DNA from: Methylocystaceae bacterium
GTDB taxonomy: Bacteria; Pseudomonadota; Alphaproteobacteria; Rhizobiales; Beijerinckiaceae
DNA length: 47,059 bases
Reading direction: 5' to 3'
NCBI GenBank assembly: GCA_009773555.1
Contig: WSXZ01000026.1
Span: 1 to 47,059 of the forward strand
The notes beneath the pieces were generated by a model. That model was given only the letters and a program-made list of their open reading frames with translations, ran no database searches and was not told the DNA's origin. The translations under genes and the position numbers were made by a program. Below, one piece after another: positions 7,594-15,999 of the stretch; within the stretch, counting starts at the first letter, position 1, and every line of letters starts with the position of its first letter.

Positions 7594-7629
7594 TTGACTT
7601 CCGACCTTTTTAATACGCATTCTAAATAC
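7594..7629 (+). promoter_or_regulatory. hcp promoter with AATAC half-sites
   Basis: TTGACT at 7594-7599 is a good -35; CATTCT at 7618-7623 (18-base spacing) is the best -10. Two AATAC motifs, at 7612-7616 and 7625-7629, flank the -10 and match the half-site of the inverted repeat in front of nsrR. A shared NsrR site is plausible but not proven. Confidence 0.4.
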
Positions 7630-7651
7630 CTATTAAGCAGGAGGGAGCGAC

Positions 7652-9316
7652 ATGTTCTGTTACCAATGCGAGCAGACTTACCGGTCGGACGCGGGCGCCG
7701 GCTGCGCGGGCGCGAAGGGCATGTGCGGCAAGGACGCGACGACCGCCGATCTGCAGGACATTCTGCTCTATGTCTGCGAGGGCGTCGGCCAATATCTGCA
7801 TCGCGCGCGCCAGCTTGGCGCGACCGACATCGACGCCGACCGCTTCATTCTCTTCGCCTTCTTCACCACCCTTACCAACGTCAATTTCAACGCGGTGAAA
7901 TTCGTCGAACTGATCCAGCGGGCCTCGCAGATCCGCAATCGCGCCAAGGCGCTTTACGAAGACGCCGCGCGCGCCGCCGGCAAGACGCCCGAACGTCTCT
8001 CCGGCCCCGCCGCTTTCGCGCCAGCCGACAATATGGCCGGACTTCTCGCGCAAGCATCCGAGGCGGCGGTGCGCAAAGACGCAGCGATCCTCGGCGAAGA
8101 CGCGGTCGGCGCGCGTGCGCTCATTCTCTACGGCCTCAAGGGTGTTTGCGCCTATGCGCATCACGCGCGCGTGCTCGGAGAAGAGCGCGACGCGATCTAT
8201 GCAACCGTCGAACATGCGCTCGATATGCTGGCGCGCGAAGAGCGTGACGTCGCGACGCTCCTCGACGAGGCGCTGGCGCTTGGCCGCGCCAACTTCCTCG
8301 CCATGGAGGCGCTCGACGCCGCCAACACCGGCACGTTTGGCGCGCCGACGCCGACGAGCGTGCGCGTGACGCCGATCAAGGGAAAGGCGATCCTCGTCTC
8401 CGGCCATGATCTGAAGGATCTGCACGCGATCCTCGAAGCGACGAAGGACAAGGGGATCAACATCTATACGCATGGCGAAATGCTGCCGGCGCATTCCTAT
8501 CCCAAGCTCAAGGCCTATCCGCATCTCGCCGGCAATTACGGCGGCGCCTGGCAGGAGCAGCAGAAGGAATTCGCGGACTTCCCCGGCCCGATCGTCATGA
8601 CCTCCAACTGCCTGATCGAGCCGCAGCCGCGCTATCGCGGACGCATCTTCACGGCGGGACCTGTCGGCTGGGCGGGCGTGCGCCACATCGCCGATGAGAA
8701 TTTCGCGGTCGTCGCGCAGGCGGCGCAGGCCCTGCCCGGCTTTACTGAAGACGCGCCGGAACAGACCATCACCATCGGCTTTGGGCGCGAGGCCGTGCTT
8801 GGAGTCGCCGACAAGGTGATCGACGCCGTGAAGAGCGGCGCCATCCGCCACTTCTTCCTCGTCGGCGGCTGCGACGGCGCGGCGCCGGGCCGCAACTACT
8901 ACACGGACTTTGCCGACGAAGCGCCGAAGGATACGGTGATCCTCACGCTCGGTTGCGGCAAATATCGCTTCAACAAGCATGACTTCGGGACGATCGACGG
9001 TCTGCCGCGGCTTCTCGACATGGGCCAGTGCAACGACGCCTATTCGGCGCTCGTTGTCGCGACGAAACTCGCTGAAGCCTTCGGCGTCGGCGTCAATGAA
9101 CTGCCGCTGTCGCTCATCGTTTCCTGGTTCGAGCAGAAGGCCGCCGCCGTTCTTCTCACGCTGCTCGCGCTCGGCGTGCGCAATGTGCGCATCGGCCCGA
9201 CGCTGCCGGCCTTCCTTACGCCGGCGCTCGTGGCTGTGTTGGTCGAAAAGTTTGGCGTCCAACCGGTCGGCGACGCCAAGGCCGACATCGCAGCCTCGCT
9301 CGCCCGCGCCGCCTAG
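7652..9316 (+). CDS. hcp: Hybrid cluster protein (hydroxylamine / NO reductase)
   Basis: 554 residues. Hcp reduces NO to N2O or hydroxylamine to ammonia in the cytoplasm and limits nitrosative stress. The N-terminal cysteines are C3-X2-C6-X11-C18-X6-C25, the spacing of the E. coli type with a [2Fe-2S] proximal cluster. Hybrid-cluster ligands are seen downstream: [43 protein letters not shown] and [11 protein letters not shown]. The ATG follows AGGAGGG, an excellent ribosome binding site. It lies 88 bases after nsrR and 55 bases before the reductase gene. In a methanotroph this fits detoxification of hydroxylamine and NO made when ammonia is co-oxidised by methane monooxygenase. Confidence 0.96.
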   Translation: MFCYQCEQTYRSDAGAGCAGAKGMCGKDATTADLQDILLYVCEGVGQYLHRARQLGATDIDADRFILFAFFTTLTNVNFNAVKFVELIQRASQIRNRAKALYEDAARAAGKTPERLSGPAAFAPADNMAGLLAQASEAAVRKDAAILGEDAVGARALILYGLKGVCAYAHHARVLGEERDAIYATVEHALDMLAREERDVATLLDEALALGRANFLAMEALDAANTGTFGAPTPTSVRVTPIKGKAILVSGHDLKDLHAILEATKDKGINIYTHGEMLPAHSYPKLKAYPHLAGNYGGAWQEQQKEFADFPGPIVMTSNCLIEPQPRYRGRIFTAGPVGWAGVRHIADENFAVVAQAAQALPGFTEDAPEQTITIGFGREAVLGVADKVIDAVKSGAIRHFFLVGGCDGAAPGRNYYTDFADEAPKDTVILTLGCGKYRFNKHDFGTIDGLPRLLDMGQCNDAYSALVVATKLAEAFGVGVNELPLSLIVSWFEQKAAAVLLTLLALGVRNVRIGPTLPAFLTPALVAVLVEKFGVQPVGDAKADIAASLARAA

Positions 9317-9371
9317 CCCTTATACGGCGGACGCCCGACTTCAGGCGTCCGCCCCTTCGCCGGAATCCGCC

Positions 9372-10400
9372 ATGTACAAGGTCAGCCTGCTCACGCGCGA
9401 CGGCGCGACGATCGCCTTCGACGCTGAACCCTCCGACACGCTACTGGACGCCGCCGAACGCGCGAGCATTTATCTTCCCTCCTCCTGCCGGGAGGGCGGC
9501 TGCGGCGCCTGCCGCGTTTCTCGCGAAAGCGGAGACGTCGAACTCATGGCCTACAGCAGCGTAGCGCTAAGCGAGGACGAGCGCATGGCGGGCGATATAT
9601 TGCTGTGCCGCGCGCAGCCGCGCAGCGATCTCGCTTTGCGGGCGCCGTTCGACGAAGCGGCGGTCGGCTTTGCGCCGGTTCCCGAGCGGCGGGCAACGAT
9701 TGTGGCGATCGAGCCCGTCGGCTCTGGAACGCTGCGCCTGCAGCTTCAATATGAAGACGATCCGACATTCGGGCGCGCGGCGCAGTTCACGGCCGGCCAA
9801 TTCATCGAACTCACGCTTCCCGACGGCTCCGCGAAGCGTTCCTATTCGCTCGCCAATGCGCCGAACTGGGACGGAACGCTCGAATTGTTCATTCGCCTTC
9901 AGCCGCACGGCGCCTTTTCGGATTATCTTCGTGATGGCGGCGCCATCGGCGACACGCTGCTTGTGCGCGGTCCGCAGGGTCAGTTCACACTCGATGAGTC
10001 GAGCGCGGCGCCGCGCTGGTTTGTCGTTGGCGGCACCGGCCTCGCGCCGGCGCTCTCGATGCTGCGGCAAATGGCCGAATTCGCCGATCAGCGCCCCTGC
10101 CGGCTGTTTTTCGGCGTTAACAAAGTCCATGAGCTTTTCGCGCTCGACGCGCTCGACGCACTGAAAGCGGCGTTGCCGCAGCTCGTCGTGACGCTCTGCG
10201 TGTGGAAGCCGGAACAGGAATGGCGCGAGTTTACCGGCACGCCGGTAGAAGCGCTCGCGCAGGCGCTGTCGAGCGCGCCCGAGACGCCGGACATTTACGC
10301 CTGCGGCCCCCCGGCGCTGATCGCCGCGACCGAGGAAGCTGGCCGTTCCGCCGGCGTCTCGCATGATCGCATCTTCAGCGAGAAGTTTACGGCGGCGTGA
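9372..10400 (+). CDS. Ferredoxin-FAD-NAD(P)H reductase, MmoC/BenC type; likely Hcp reductase
   Basis: 342 residues. Domain order is plant-type ferredoxin (1-90), FAD-binding barrel (about 105-200), NAD(P) domain (about 210-342). Cysteines C39-X4-C44-X2-C47-X31-C79 in SSCREGGCGACR and ILLCRAQP bind [2Fe-2S]. KRSYSLAN binds FAD, VGGTGLAP and YACGPP belong to the NAD domain. From memory, the cysteine spacing, FSDYLRD, FFGVN and the FSEKF end resemble the soluble methane monooxygenase reductase MmoC (about 348 residues). No MMO hydroxylase genes are near. E. coli Hcr has its ferredoxin domain at the C-terminus, so this is a different architecture. Position behind hcp suggests it feeds electrons to Hcp; an orphan monooxygenase reductase is the alternative. 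Confidence 0.85.
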   Translation: MYKVSLLTRDGATIAFDAEPSDTLLDAAERASIYLPSSCREGGCGACRVSRESGDVELMAYSSVALSEDERMAGDILLCRAQPRSDLALRAPFDEAAVGFAPVPERRATIVAIEPVGSGTLRLQLQYEDDPTFGRAAQFTAGQFIELTLPDGSAKRSYSLANAPNWDGTLELFIRLQPHGAFSDYLRDGGAIGDTLLVRGPQGQFTLDESSAAPRWFVVGGTGLAPALSMLRQMAEFADQRPCRLFFGVNKVHELFALDALDALKAALPQLVVTLCVWKPEQEWREFTGTPVEALAQALSSAPETPDIYACGPPALIAATEEAGRSAGVSHDRIFSEKFTAA

Positions 10401-10426
10401 GGGGAGCTCTGACCGCTAATCCTCCG

Positions 10427-10533
10427 CGTCATGGCCGGGCTTGTCCCGGCCATCCACGCCGGGACATTGCGCCAATGCTGAAAGTCCAGCGCAGCGACGC
10501 CGCGTGGATACCCGCGACAAGCGCGGGCATGAC
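10427..10533. repeat. Dispersed palindromic repeat, family B
   Basis: An inverted pair: CGTCATGGCCGGGCTTGTCC at one end and GACAAGCGCGGGCATGAC at the other, with a middle containing CCAATGCTGAAAGTCCAGCG. It matches the element at 6997-7090. The rest of the 475-base gap to 10875 shows no gene; CAATGGGCC occurs there twice, five bases apart, near 10738-10761, without known meaning. Confidence 0.8.
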
Positions 10534-10875
10534 GCTGAAAGGTGGCGTCCTGACGATAGCCGCCGCCGTGCAAGGTTGAGGCGCGCCGCCGACGTAAAGC
10601 CATGCCAAAGAGGCCCGGCGCCCCCATCGCCCCCCGCAACGGAGCCGTTGCTCCCTGCGCGGAAGCTCGACCGGACGAGCGCTACACCTGGAAAGTGGCG
10701 CGCGGATGATGTCGCCATTTTGACCCATTTCTTCCAAACAATGGGCCGTAAGCAATGGGCCGCTGAACGAAAGTCGCGCCGCAAGTCCCCAGCCGGATTG
10801 CCGCCAACTCCGTGCCCTGCGATCCGGCTTCTGACGAAGAAAACCATTCGAGGGCGGTCCAAGAGAGGGTCACAA

Positions 10876-12876
10876 ATGTTTTCAGCGCGCCGATTCGCTG
10901 CATCCTTGCCTGTTGCAGGCGCTTTATTCGCCTTTCTCTTTCCCTTCTCAAACGCCCAGGCTCAAGATTCGCTCTGCGAGGAATCGGCTGAGGTCGCGGT
11001 TTTAACGTCGCCGGCGTCGCCTTGGGCAGGCGCGCCCTTGCGTATCCTCGTCGCCGCGGAAAAGCCGCTCGACGGCGAGCTTTCGCTGGTTGGGCCTGAT
11101 GGAAGGGTCGCGGCCAGATCGCACGGACAGCGGGGCGGACCGCCGTATGTCTGGTTCGCCGAAGTTGCGTCGCCGGCCGCCGGCGCGTGGCATGCGACGC
11201 TCAACACCACTTCGTCCACTTGCGGCACGATTACGAAGGACATCGCTGTGAGCGCGCGCAAATCGTCCGCGTCGCAAGCGGCGGAAGGCAGCGTCTGGCA
11301 GGTGCACAACACATGGAACCGCGCGACGGAGAATTTGTATTCGGCATGGGTCGCCAAGCTTTTTGACGCGCCGCTCGAAGCGGAGCAGTCATGGAAGACG
11401 TGGCATGAGGTGCTGCGCAATCCGTCGCGCAATGTCCTGTTCAATCATCTCGGCGCGGGCGAAGACAGCCTCACCCTATCGCTGAAGCCCGACTGCGCCG
11501 ATTTCGTCTACTTCTTGCGCGCCTATTTCGCCTTCAAGATGGGCTTGCCTTTCGCCTATTCGAATTGCTCGCGCGGAGGCGGCGGCGCGCCGCCGCGCTG
11601 CAATGAACGATTCGATATACTGCATCCCCAACTGACCCGACCCGCGCCGCCGCCGGAGCAAGCCGTGGCGTCGGCCGCCGCTCCGCCAGCCCCTACCCGC
11701 ATAGCGGCTCCTCCCACGAACTTTTTACAGCAGCTATTTGCACAGCCTCAGCAGGCCCAGCCGGCCGCGGCGCCGACGACTGCGCCGGTCGCTCCCGCGA
11801 AACCGCCTGCCCCCAAGCGGCCGGCCGGCGTCGCCGGATATTTTCGAGCTGTGGGCGACGTCGTGCATTCGGGTTCGGTGCGCGCGCCGGCAAACAGCGA
11901 TAAATCCGATTTTTACACCATTCCGCTGACGCAGGAGACGCTGCGTCCCGGAACCGCCTACGCCGATCCGTATGGGCACGTCATGATGCTGGTGCAACGC
12001 GTCCCGCAGACGGCGGACGCCGCCGGCGTCTTTCTCGCCGTCGACGCCGAGCCGGATGGCACGGTCACGCGCAAGCGGTTCTGGCGCGGCAACTTCCTGT
12101 TCGCGAACGAAGCTTCCCTCGGCAGCCCCGGCTTCAAGCGCTTCCGACCGATCGTGCGGGAAAACGGCGGGTTGCGGGCGCTCACCAATGCCGAGATCGC
12201 CAAGAACTCGGATTACGGCGATTTCTCCCTGGAGCAGTCGCAGTTCGGCGCCGAGGAATTCTACGATCGCATGGATGAGGTGATGTCGCCTGAGCCGCTC
12301 GATCCGACGCGCGCGATGATGGCGGCCATCACGGCGCTTGAAGAGCAGGTGAAGACGCGCGCGACGGCGGTTGAAAACGGTCGAAAGTTCCAGAACGGCG
12401 GGCGTGGCGAGGCATCGATGCCCAACGGCCCGGCGATCTTCGCGACCAGTGGCGCTTGGGAGGACTTCTCGACGCCGGCGCGCGATCTCCGCCTGCTGAT
12501 TGCGATCGATGTTGTGCGCGGATTTCCAGATCGTGTCGCTCGACGCAGCGATCGCTACGCCATGCCGTTTGGCAGAGGTCCAGCGGGCGTTCAGGCCCAA
12601 CTGCAAAGCGCGCTGGCGAGCGAACTCGCGGGCCGCACCTTTTCCTATACTCGCAGCGACGGCTCCGCCTGGACGCTCTCGCTCAAAGACGTGATGGACC
12701 GCGCGGCGGACCTTGAGATGGGCTACAATCCCAATGACTGCGTCGAGCTGCGGTGGGGCGCTTCTGACGGGAGCGCCGAGGCGGCGACATGCAGCCGGCG
12801 CGCGCCGGCCGCGCAGCGCGCGAAGATGACGGACTATCGCAACTGGTTCCGCGAACGCCGCTGGCCGCACGCATAG
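10876..12876 (+). CDS. Exported hypothetical protein with possible cysteine-peptidase-like core
   Basis: 666 residues. A signal peptide runs to about residue 29 (hydrophobic VAGALFAFLFPF, then NAQAQ). The next region resembles an Ig-like or beta domain (SLVGPDGRVAARS). Around residue 205 is KPDCADFVYFLRAYFAF, followed by a Pro/Ala-rich linker at about 255-310 and a second globular part with YADPYGHVMMLVQRVP. The pairing of a Cys in DCADFV with a His in GHVMM is reminiscent of NlpC/P60 or papain-like folds, but I cannot assign a family. C-terminal CVELRWG and CSRRAPA add two cysteines. The ATG at 10876 is preceded by GAGGG. It may act in the periplasm on peptidoglycan or protein; this is inference. 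Confidence 0.7.
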   Translation: MFSARRFAASLPVAGALFAFLFPFSNAQAQDSLCEESAEVAVLTSPASPWAGAPLRILVAAEKPLDGELSLVGPDGRVAARSHGQRGGPPYVWFAEVASPAAGAWHATLNTTSSTCGTITKDIAVSARKSSASQAAEGSVWQVHNTWNRATENLYSAWVAKLFDAPLEAEQSWKTWHEVLRNPSRNVLFNHLGAGEDSLTLSLKPDCADFVYFLRAYFAFKMGLPFAYSNCSRGGGGAPPRCNERFDILHPQLTRPAPPPEQAVASAAAPPAPTRIAAPPTNFLQQLFAQPQQAQPAAAPTTAPVAPAKPPAPKRPAGVAGYFRAVGDVVHSGSVRAPANSDKSDFYTIPLTQETLRPGTAYADPYGHVMMLVQRVPQTADAAGVFLAVDAEPDGTVTRKRFWRGNFLFANEASLGSPGFKRFRPIVRENGGLRALTNAEIAKNSDYGDFSLEQSQFGAEEFYDRMDEVMSPEPLDPTRAMMAAITALEEQVKTRATAVENGRKFQNGGRGEASMPNGPAIFATSGAWEDFSTPARDLRLLIAIDVVRGFPDRVARRSDRYAMPFGRGPAGVQAQLQSALASELAGRTFSYTRSDGSAWTLSLKDVMDRAADLEMGYNPNDCVELRWGASDGSAEAATCSRRAPAAQRAKMTDYRNWFRERRWPHA

Positions 12877-12884
12877 CGCGGAAG

Positions 12885-12904
12885 AAGTGGGACGCGTCCC
12901 ACTT
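12885..12904. repeat. 20-bp perfect palindrome
   Basis: AAGTGGGACG joined directly to its reverse complement, eight bases after the preceding stop codon. It has no loop and only a short T-tract after it, so a regulator site or a dispersed repeat is as likely as a terminator. Confidence 0.5.
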
Positions 12905-13023
12905 TACCGCCAGATTTCGAAAGTTTAATCGGCCGCGTTCGCGCTTGGGGCTTGGCGGCGTTTTGCGCCGGGGCCATATCTTCCTGCGCCGCGCCTTCGA
13001 GGGCGGCAACGATGGAGAACCCT

Positions 13024-13761
13024 ATGTCACCGGAAGAACGCCAACTCATCGCTGGACTGTTCGAGCGCACCAAGAGCGCCGCCTCGACGCCGCGCGACCA
13101 GGCGGCGGAAGCTTTCATCAGCGAACAGATCAAGGCTCAGCCGGCGGCGCCCTATCTCCTGGCGCAGACCGTGATCGTGCAGGATCAGGCGCTGCAAGGC
13201 GCCAATGCGCGCATCGAGGAGCTTGAAGCCCGCGTGCAGGAGCTTGAGTCGAAGCCCGCCGGCGGTTTCCTTGGCGGCCTGTTCGGGGGTGGTTCCCGTC
13301 CGGAGCCGCCGCGTCCTCCCCAGCAGGCTCGTCCGGGCGGACCTTGGGGCGGCGCCCAGCAGGGCGGCATGAATCCCGTGGCCGGCGGCTACGCGCCGCA
13401 GGGCTGGGGCCAACAGCAGCCGCCTGCGCCTGAAACCGGCGGATTTCTCAAGGGCGCGCTCGGCACCGCCGCGGGCGTCGCGGGCGGCGTGCTGCTCGCC
13501 GACGGCATCCGCAACCTGTTTTCACATGGCGCCGGCTATGGCGGGATGGGAAATCTCGGCATCGGCTCCGGCTTTACGCCGGCCGGCGGCGATACGGTGA
13601 TCAACAACTATTACGGCGACCAGCAGTCGGGCGCCGCGGACGCCGGTTATGACTCCGGCGACCACGCAGGAGGGGTGGAGGACGCAGATTATGGCGCGGA
13701 CCCCGGCTTCGATGACGGCGGCGGCTTCGACAGCGGCGGCGACGGCGGCTTCGACGTCTGA
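13024..13761 (+). CDS. DUF2076 family protein
   Basis: 245 residues. The N-terminal third is the DUF2076 signature: MSPEERQLIAGLFERTKSA, APYLLAQTVIVQDQAL and a coiled-coil-like ARIEELEARVQELES (to about residue 78). It is followed by a Gly/Pro/Gln-rich section, a hydrophobic glycine segment GALGTAAGVAGGVLLADGI that could insert in or lie on a membrane, and an acidic Gly/Asp-rich tail. DUF2076 proteins are often described as putative periplasmic ligand-binding sensors, yet no export signal is evident here. GGAG upstream of ATG 13024 favours it over ATG 13012. Confidence 0.85.
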   Translation: MSPEERQLIAGLFERTKSAASTPRDQAAEAFISEQIKAQPAAPYLLAQTVIVQDQALQGANARIEELEARVQELESKPAGGFLGGLFGGGSRPEPPRPPQQARPGGPWGGAQQGGMNPVAGGYAPQGWGQQQPPAPETGGFLKGALGTAAGVAGGVLLADGIRNLFSHGAGYGGMGNLGIGSGFTPAGGDTVINNYYGDQQSGAADAGYDSGDHAGGVEDADYGADPGFDDGGGFDSGGDGGFDV

Positions 13762-13771
13762 TGCAGTTTGG

Positions 13772-13796
13772 CTCCCGGCCCCACAAGGGCCGGGAG
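13772..13796 (+). terminator. Hairpin terminator after DUF2076 gene
   Basis: A 10-bp stem CTCCCGGCCC/GGGCCGGGAG with a 5-base loop, 10 bases after the stop codon and followed by TTCT. The T-tract is short, so termination may be incomplete. Confidence 0.6.
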
Positions 13797-13901
13797 TTCT
13801 CGCATCTGGCGCCCTGTGCGCCAGCGCACCGCGACTCCCCATGCGGCGTTCTAGGGTCCGATCATCCGCTGATCGAGCGGACGGACCACGGGGAACTCGC
13901 C

Positions 13902-14252
13902 ATGAACCGTTCAATGAACGACACGACGAACCGCACGACCAAGACCAGCTTCGCTTCGCGACCGGTTCGCGTCGCGCTGGCCATGAAGATCGCCTTCGCG
14001 ATCCTCGCCGCCAATGTCAGCTTCGCCGCCGCCAAGGCGCTCCTCGTCAAGGCGCCGGACATGCAGCCTGCGCGCGTCGCCGCCGACGCCTCGTCGGTGA
14101 AGCCCTTCATCCTCCCCATCGACTGGCAGGAATCGACCGCCGTCGCGCAGTCAGATCCTACGCAGAATTGCCATGGCGTCACCGTCGAGACCGACGAGGG
14201 CTATGGCGTGCGCGGACAAACGATCCGTTTCGTTTGCCGCAAGGCCCTGTAA
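13902..14252 (+). CDS. Small exported hypothetical protein
   Basis: 116 residues. A basic N-terminus is followed by a hydrophobic stretch VALAMKIAFAILAANVSFAAA (residues 27-47), so export or an N-terminal anchor is likely. The mature part contains two cysteines (QNCHGV and RFVCRK) that could pair in the periplasm. I do not recognise the family. GGGGAA lies upstream of the ATG. The last 13 bases including the TAA are duplicated in tandem directly after the stop (14240-14265). The L,D-transpeptidase gene begins 35 bases on, so the two may form one unit. Confidence 0.7.
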   Translation: MNRSMNDTTNRTTKTSFASRPVRVALAMKIAFAILAANVSFAAAKALLVKAPDMQPARVAADASSVKPFILPIDWQESTAVAQSDPTQNCHGVTVETDEGYGVRGQTIRFVCRKAL

Positions 14253-14265
14253 CAAGGCCCTGTAA
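14240..14265 (+). repeat. 13-bp tandem duplication across a stop codon
   Basis: CAAGGCCCTGTAA occurs twice in direct succession; the first copy holds the stop of the gene ending at 14252. The second copy is untranslated. Confidence 0.9.
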
Positions 14266-14287
14266 GAGGGTCCCAGGAGTACGAGTC

Positions 14288-15883
14288 ATGTTGCGCGTTT
14301 CGTTCCTCCCTCGGGCTGCTCCTTTCGTCATCGCAGGCGCCCTGCTCGCCGCCCCGGCCATCGCGCAAATGTCGAGCCCGCAAAACGATGCGCCCGACTT
14401 GCCGGCGGCCGCCGAGCGCAGGGCGAGGCCGTCGTCAGAACGCGAGAACGTCAACCGGCCGCCGGCCGACGCGCCGCGGGAAGCAGATGAGCACCAGCAG
14501 AGCGATGAGCGCCAAGAGCTCGACCAAGGGCTCGAAAAGCAGAAGGAAGCCGACGCGCCGCAAGGCGTCGATGAACAGCAGCGGGCCGATGAGCGGCAAG
14601 CAACCGATGCACACGAAAGCATGGCGCGGGCGCTGCGCGACTGGTCGAATGAGGAGCCCGACGACAGCCGAAGCGTCCAGCGTTCGGAAATCGCCGCTTA
14701 TTACAAGAACCGCGATTATGCGCCGATCTGGCGCGATGCGGACGGCTTCACCAAAACGGCGAAAAGCGCGCTGGACACTCTGCGCGACGCCGGCCGCGAC
14801 GGCCTGCGCGTAAAGGCGCCTGCCGAAGAGTCGTCCTGGAGCGCCAAGGGCGAATTGGCGCTATCGGAGGCCGTGGCCGATTATGCCGCGCAAGCGAGCG
14901 GCGCCCGGGTCAATCCCGCAACGATTTCGCCTGACATCGAGGAGCGGCCATCGGTGGTGAAGCCGGCGCAAGCGCTCGACGCGATCGCCGAGGCTGGAGA
15001 CGGGGCCGGCGCGCGGCTTGCCGCCTTCAATCCGCCGCACCCGGCCTATGCCGCCTTACGCGAGAAGCTCGCAGAACTGCGCGCCGCGCGCGGCCATCCG
15101 CGCCGCGAGGCCACTGCGGCTCACGGGTCGGATGCGCGGCCCATCACGAATTTTGCGTCGCTGCCCGAAGCCAAGGCGAAGCGCGTCGAGGCGGAAATCA
15201 TCGCCAATATGGAGCGGTGGCGCTGGGAGCCGCGCGACATGGGCGCGACGCGCCTTGAAGTCAATATTCCGCAGTTCGAGACGACATTCACGCGAGATAA
15301 TCAAATTGTGTTTCGCGGGCGCGTTGTCGTGGGCAAGAAGACGTCGCCGACGCCGGTGTTTTCCGACGTGATGCCATATATCGTCGTCAATCCGACCTGG
15401 ACCGTTCCGGAGTCGATCATCGAGAAGGAGCTGGAGCCCAAAACCGGCGGCAAGCTCTCCAAGCTTCGCACGCGCGGATACAAAGTGACCTACCGCAATG
15501 GAAAGCCATTCGTTCAGCAGGAGCCCGGCGAGAAGAACGCGCTTGGGCGGCTCAAATTCGTCTTTCCGAACGATCTCTTGATTTACATGCACGACACGCC
15601 GCAGAAGAAACTCTTCGCCCGCGCCAAGCGCGCCTACAGTCACGGATGCGTACGTGTCCAGAATCCGTTCAAGCTCGCGGAAGAAGTCATCGGGCGTCCT
15701 GACTATGACGAAAAGCGCCTAAAGGCGCTGATCGGCAAGAAGGAGCGCCGCATCAATCTGGCGAAGCCGATTCCGGTGCACATCGAATATTTCACGGCCG
15801 TGGTCAACGACGACGGCGCGCTGAAGCTTTACGACGACATCTACGGTTATTCGGCGAAGGTGCGCTCGGCGCTCGCATTGTAA
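14288..15883 (+). CDS. L,D-transpeptidase (YkuD/YcbB type)
   Basis: 531 residues. It forms 3-3 peptidoglycan cross-links or attaches proteins to peptidoglycan. A signal peptide ends near AQMSS (about residue 27). A Gln/Asp/Glu/Arg-rich low-complexity stretch follows to about residue 125. The scaffold domain has AAYYKNRDYAPIW, typical of YcbB/LdtD-type enzymes. The YkuD domain holds LEVNIPQFETT, VVVGKKTSPTPVFSD, MHDTP and the catalytic motif SHGCVRV (Cys about residue 456). AGGAG precedes the ATG. Its C-terminus ends at a long inverted repeat that probably terminates transcription. Confidence 0.93.
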   Translation: MLRVSFLPRAAPFVIAGALLAAPAIAQMSSPQNDAPDLPAAAERRARPSSERENVNRPPADAPREADEHQQSDERQELDQGLEKQKEADAPQGVDEQQRADERQATDAHESMARALRDWSNEEPDDSRSVQRSEIAAYYKNRDYAPIWRDADGFTKTAKSALDTLRDAGRDGLRVKAPAEESSWSAKGELALSEAVADYAAQASGARVNPATISPDIEERPSVVKPAQALDAIAEAGDGAGARLAAFNPPHPAYAALREKLAELRAARGHPRREATAAHGSDARPITNFASLPEAKAKRVEAEIIANMERWRWEPRDMGATRLEVNIPQFETTFTRDNQIVFRGRVVVGKKTSPTPVFSDVMPYIVVNPTWTVPESIIEKELEPKTGGKLSKLRTRGYKVTYRNGKPFVQQEPGEKNALGRLKFVFPNDLLIYMHDTPQKKLFARAKRAYSHGCVRVQNPFKLAEEVIGRPDYDEKRLKALIGKKERRINLAKPIPVHIEYFTAVVNDDGALKLYDDIYGYSAKVRSALAL

Positions 15884-15999
15884 TTGGAGCAGGCTCCGAA
15901 AAAGTTGACAGACTTTTTCGATGAGAACCTGCTCCAATGTTTTGATTTTGAGCGATTCCTAATCGATCACATGATTCCATGTGATCGGGAAGCGCTCTA
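15884..15999. repeat. Double hairpin repeat between convergent genes
   Basis: First element 15884-15937: outer arms TTGGAGCAGG/CCTGCTCCAA with an inner stem CGAAAAAGT/ACTTTTTCG. Second element 15950-15997: outer arms GAGCG/CGCTC and an inner 10-bp stem CGATCACATG/CATGTGATCG with a 4-base loop. It looks like a dispersed MITE-like repeat. It sits directly at the transpeptidase stop and overlaps the minus-strand stop codon of the HD reading frame, so it could terminate both transcripts. Confidence 0.7.

Noticed and set aside
7622-9262. 546-codon minus-strand frame opposite hcp
   Set aside because: A shadow frame of GC-rich coding DNA; hcp on the plus strand has all cluster ligands.
9372-10400. 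Direct assignment of the reductase as MmoC of a soluble MMO operon
   Set aside because: No MMO hydroxylase or regulatory genes are near; position after hcp argues for an Hcp partner.
15965-15986. TCACAT/ATGTGA inverted repeat as a CRP-binding site
   Set aside because: Half-sites are in the opposite order (TCACA first) to the TGTGA-N6-TCACA consensus, and the site is part of a dispersed repeat at gene ends.
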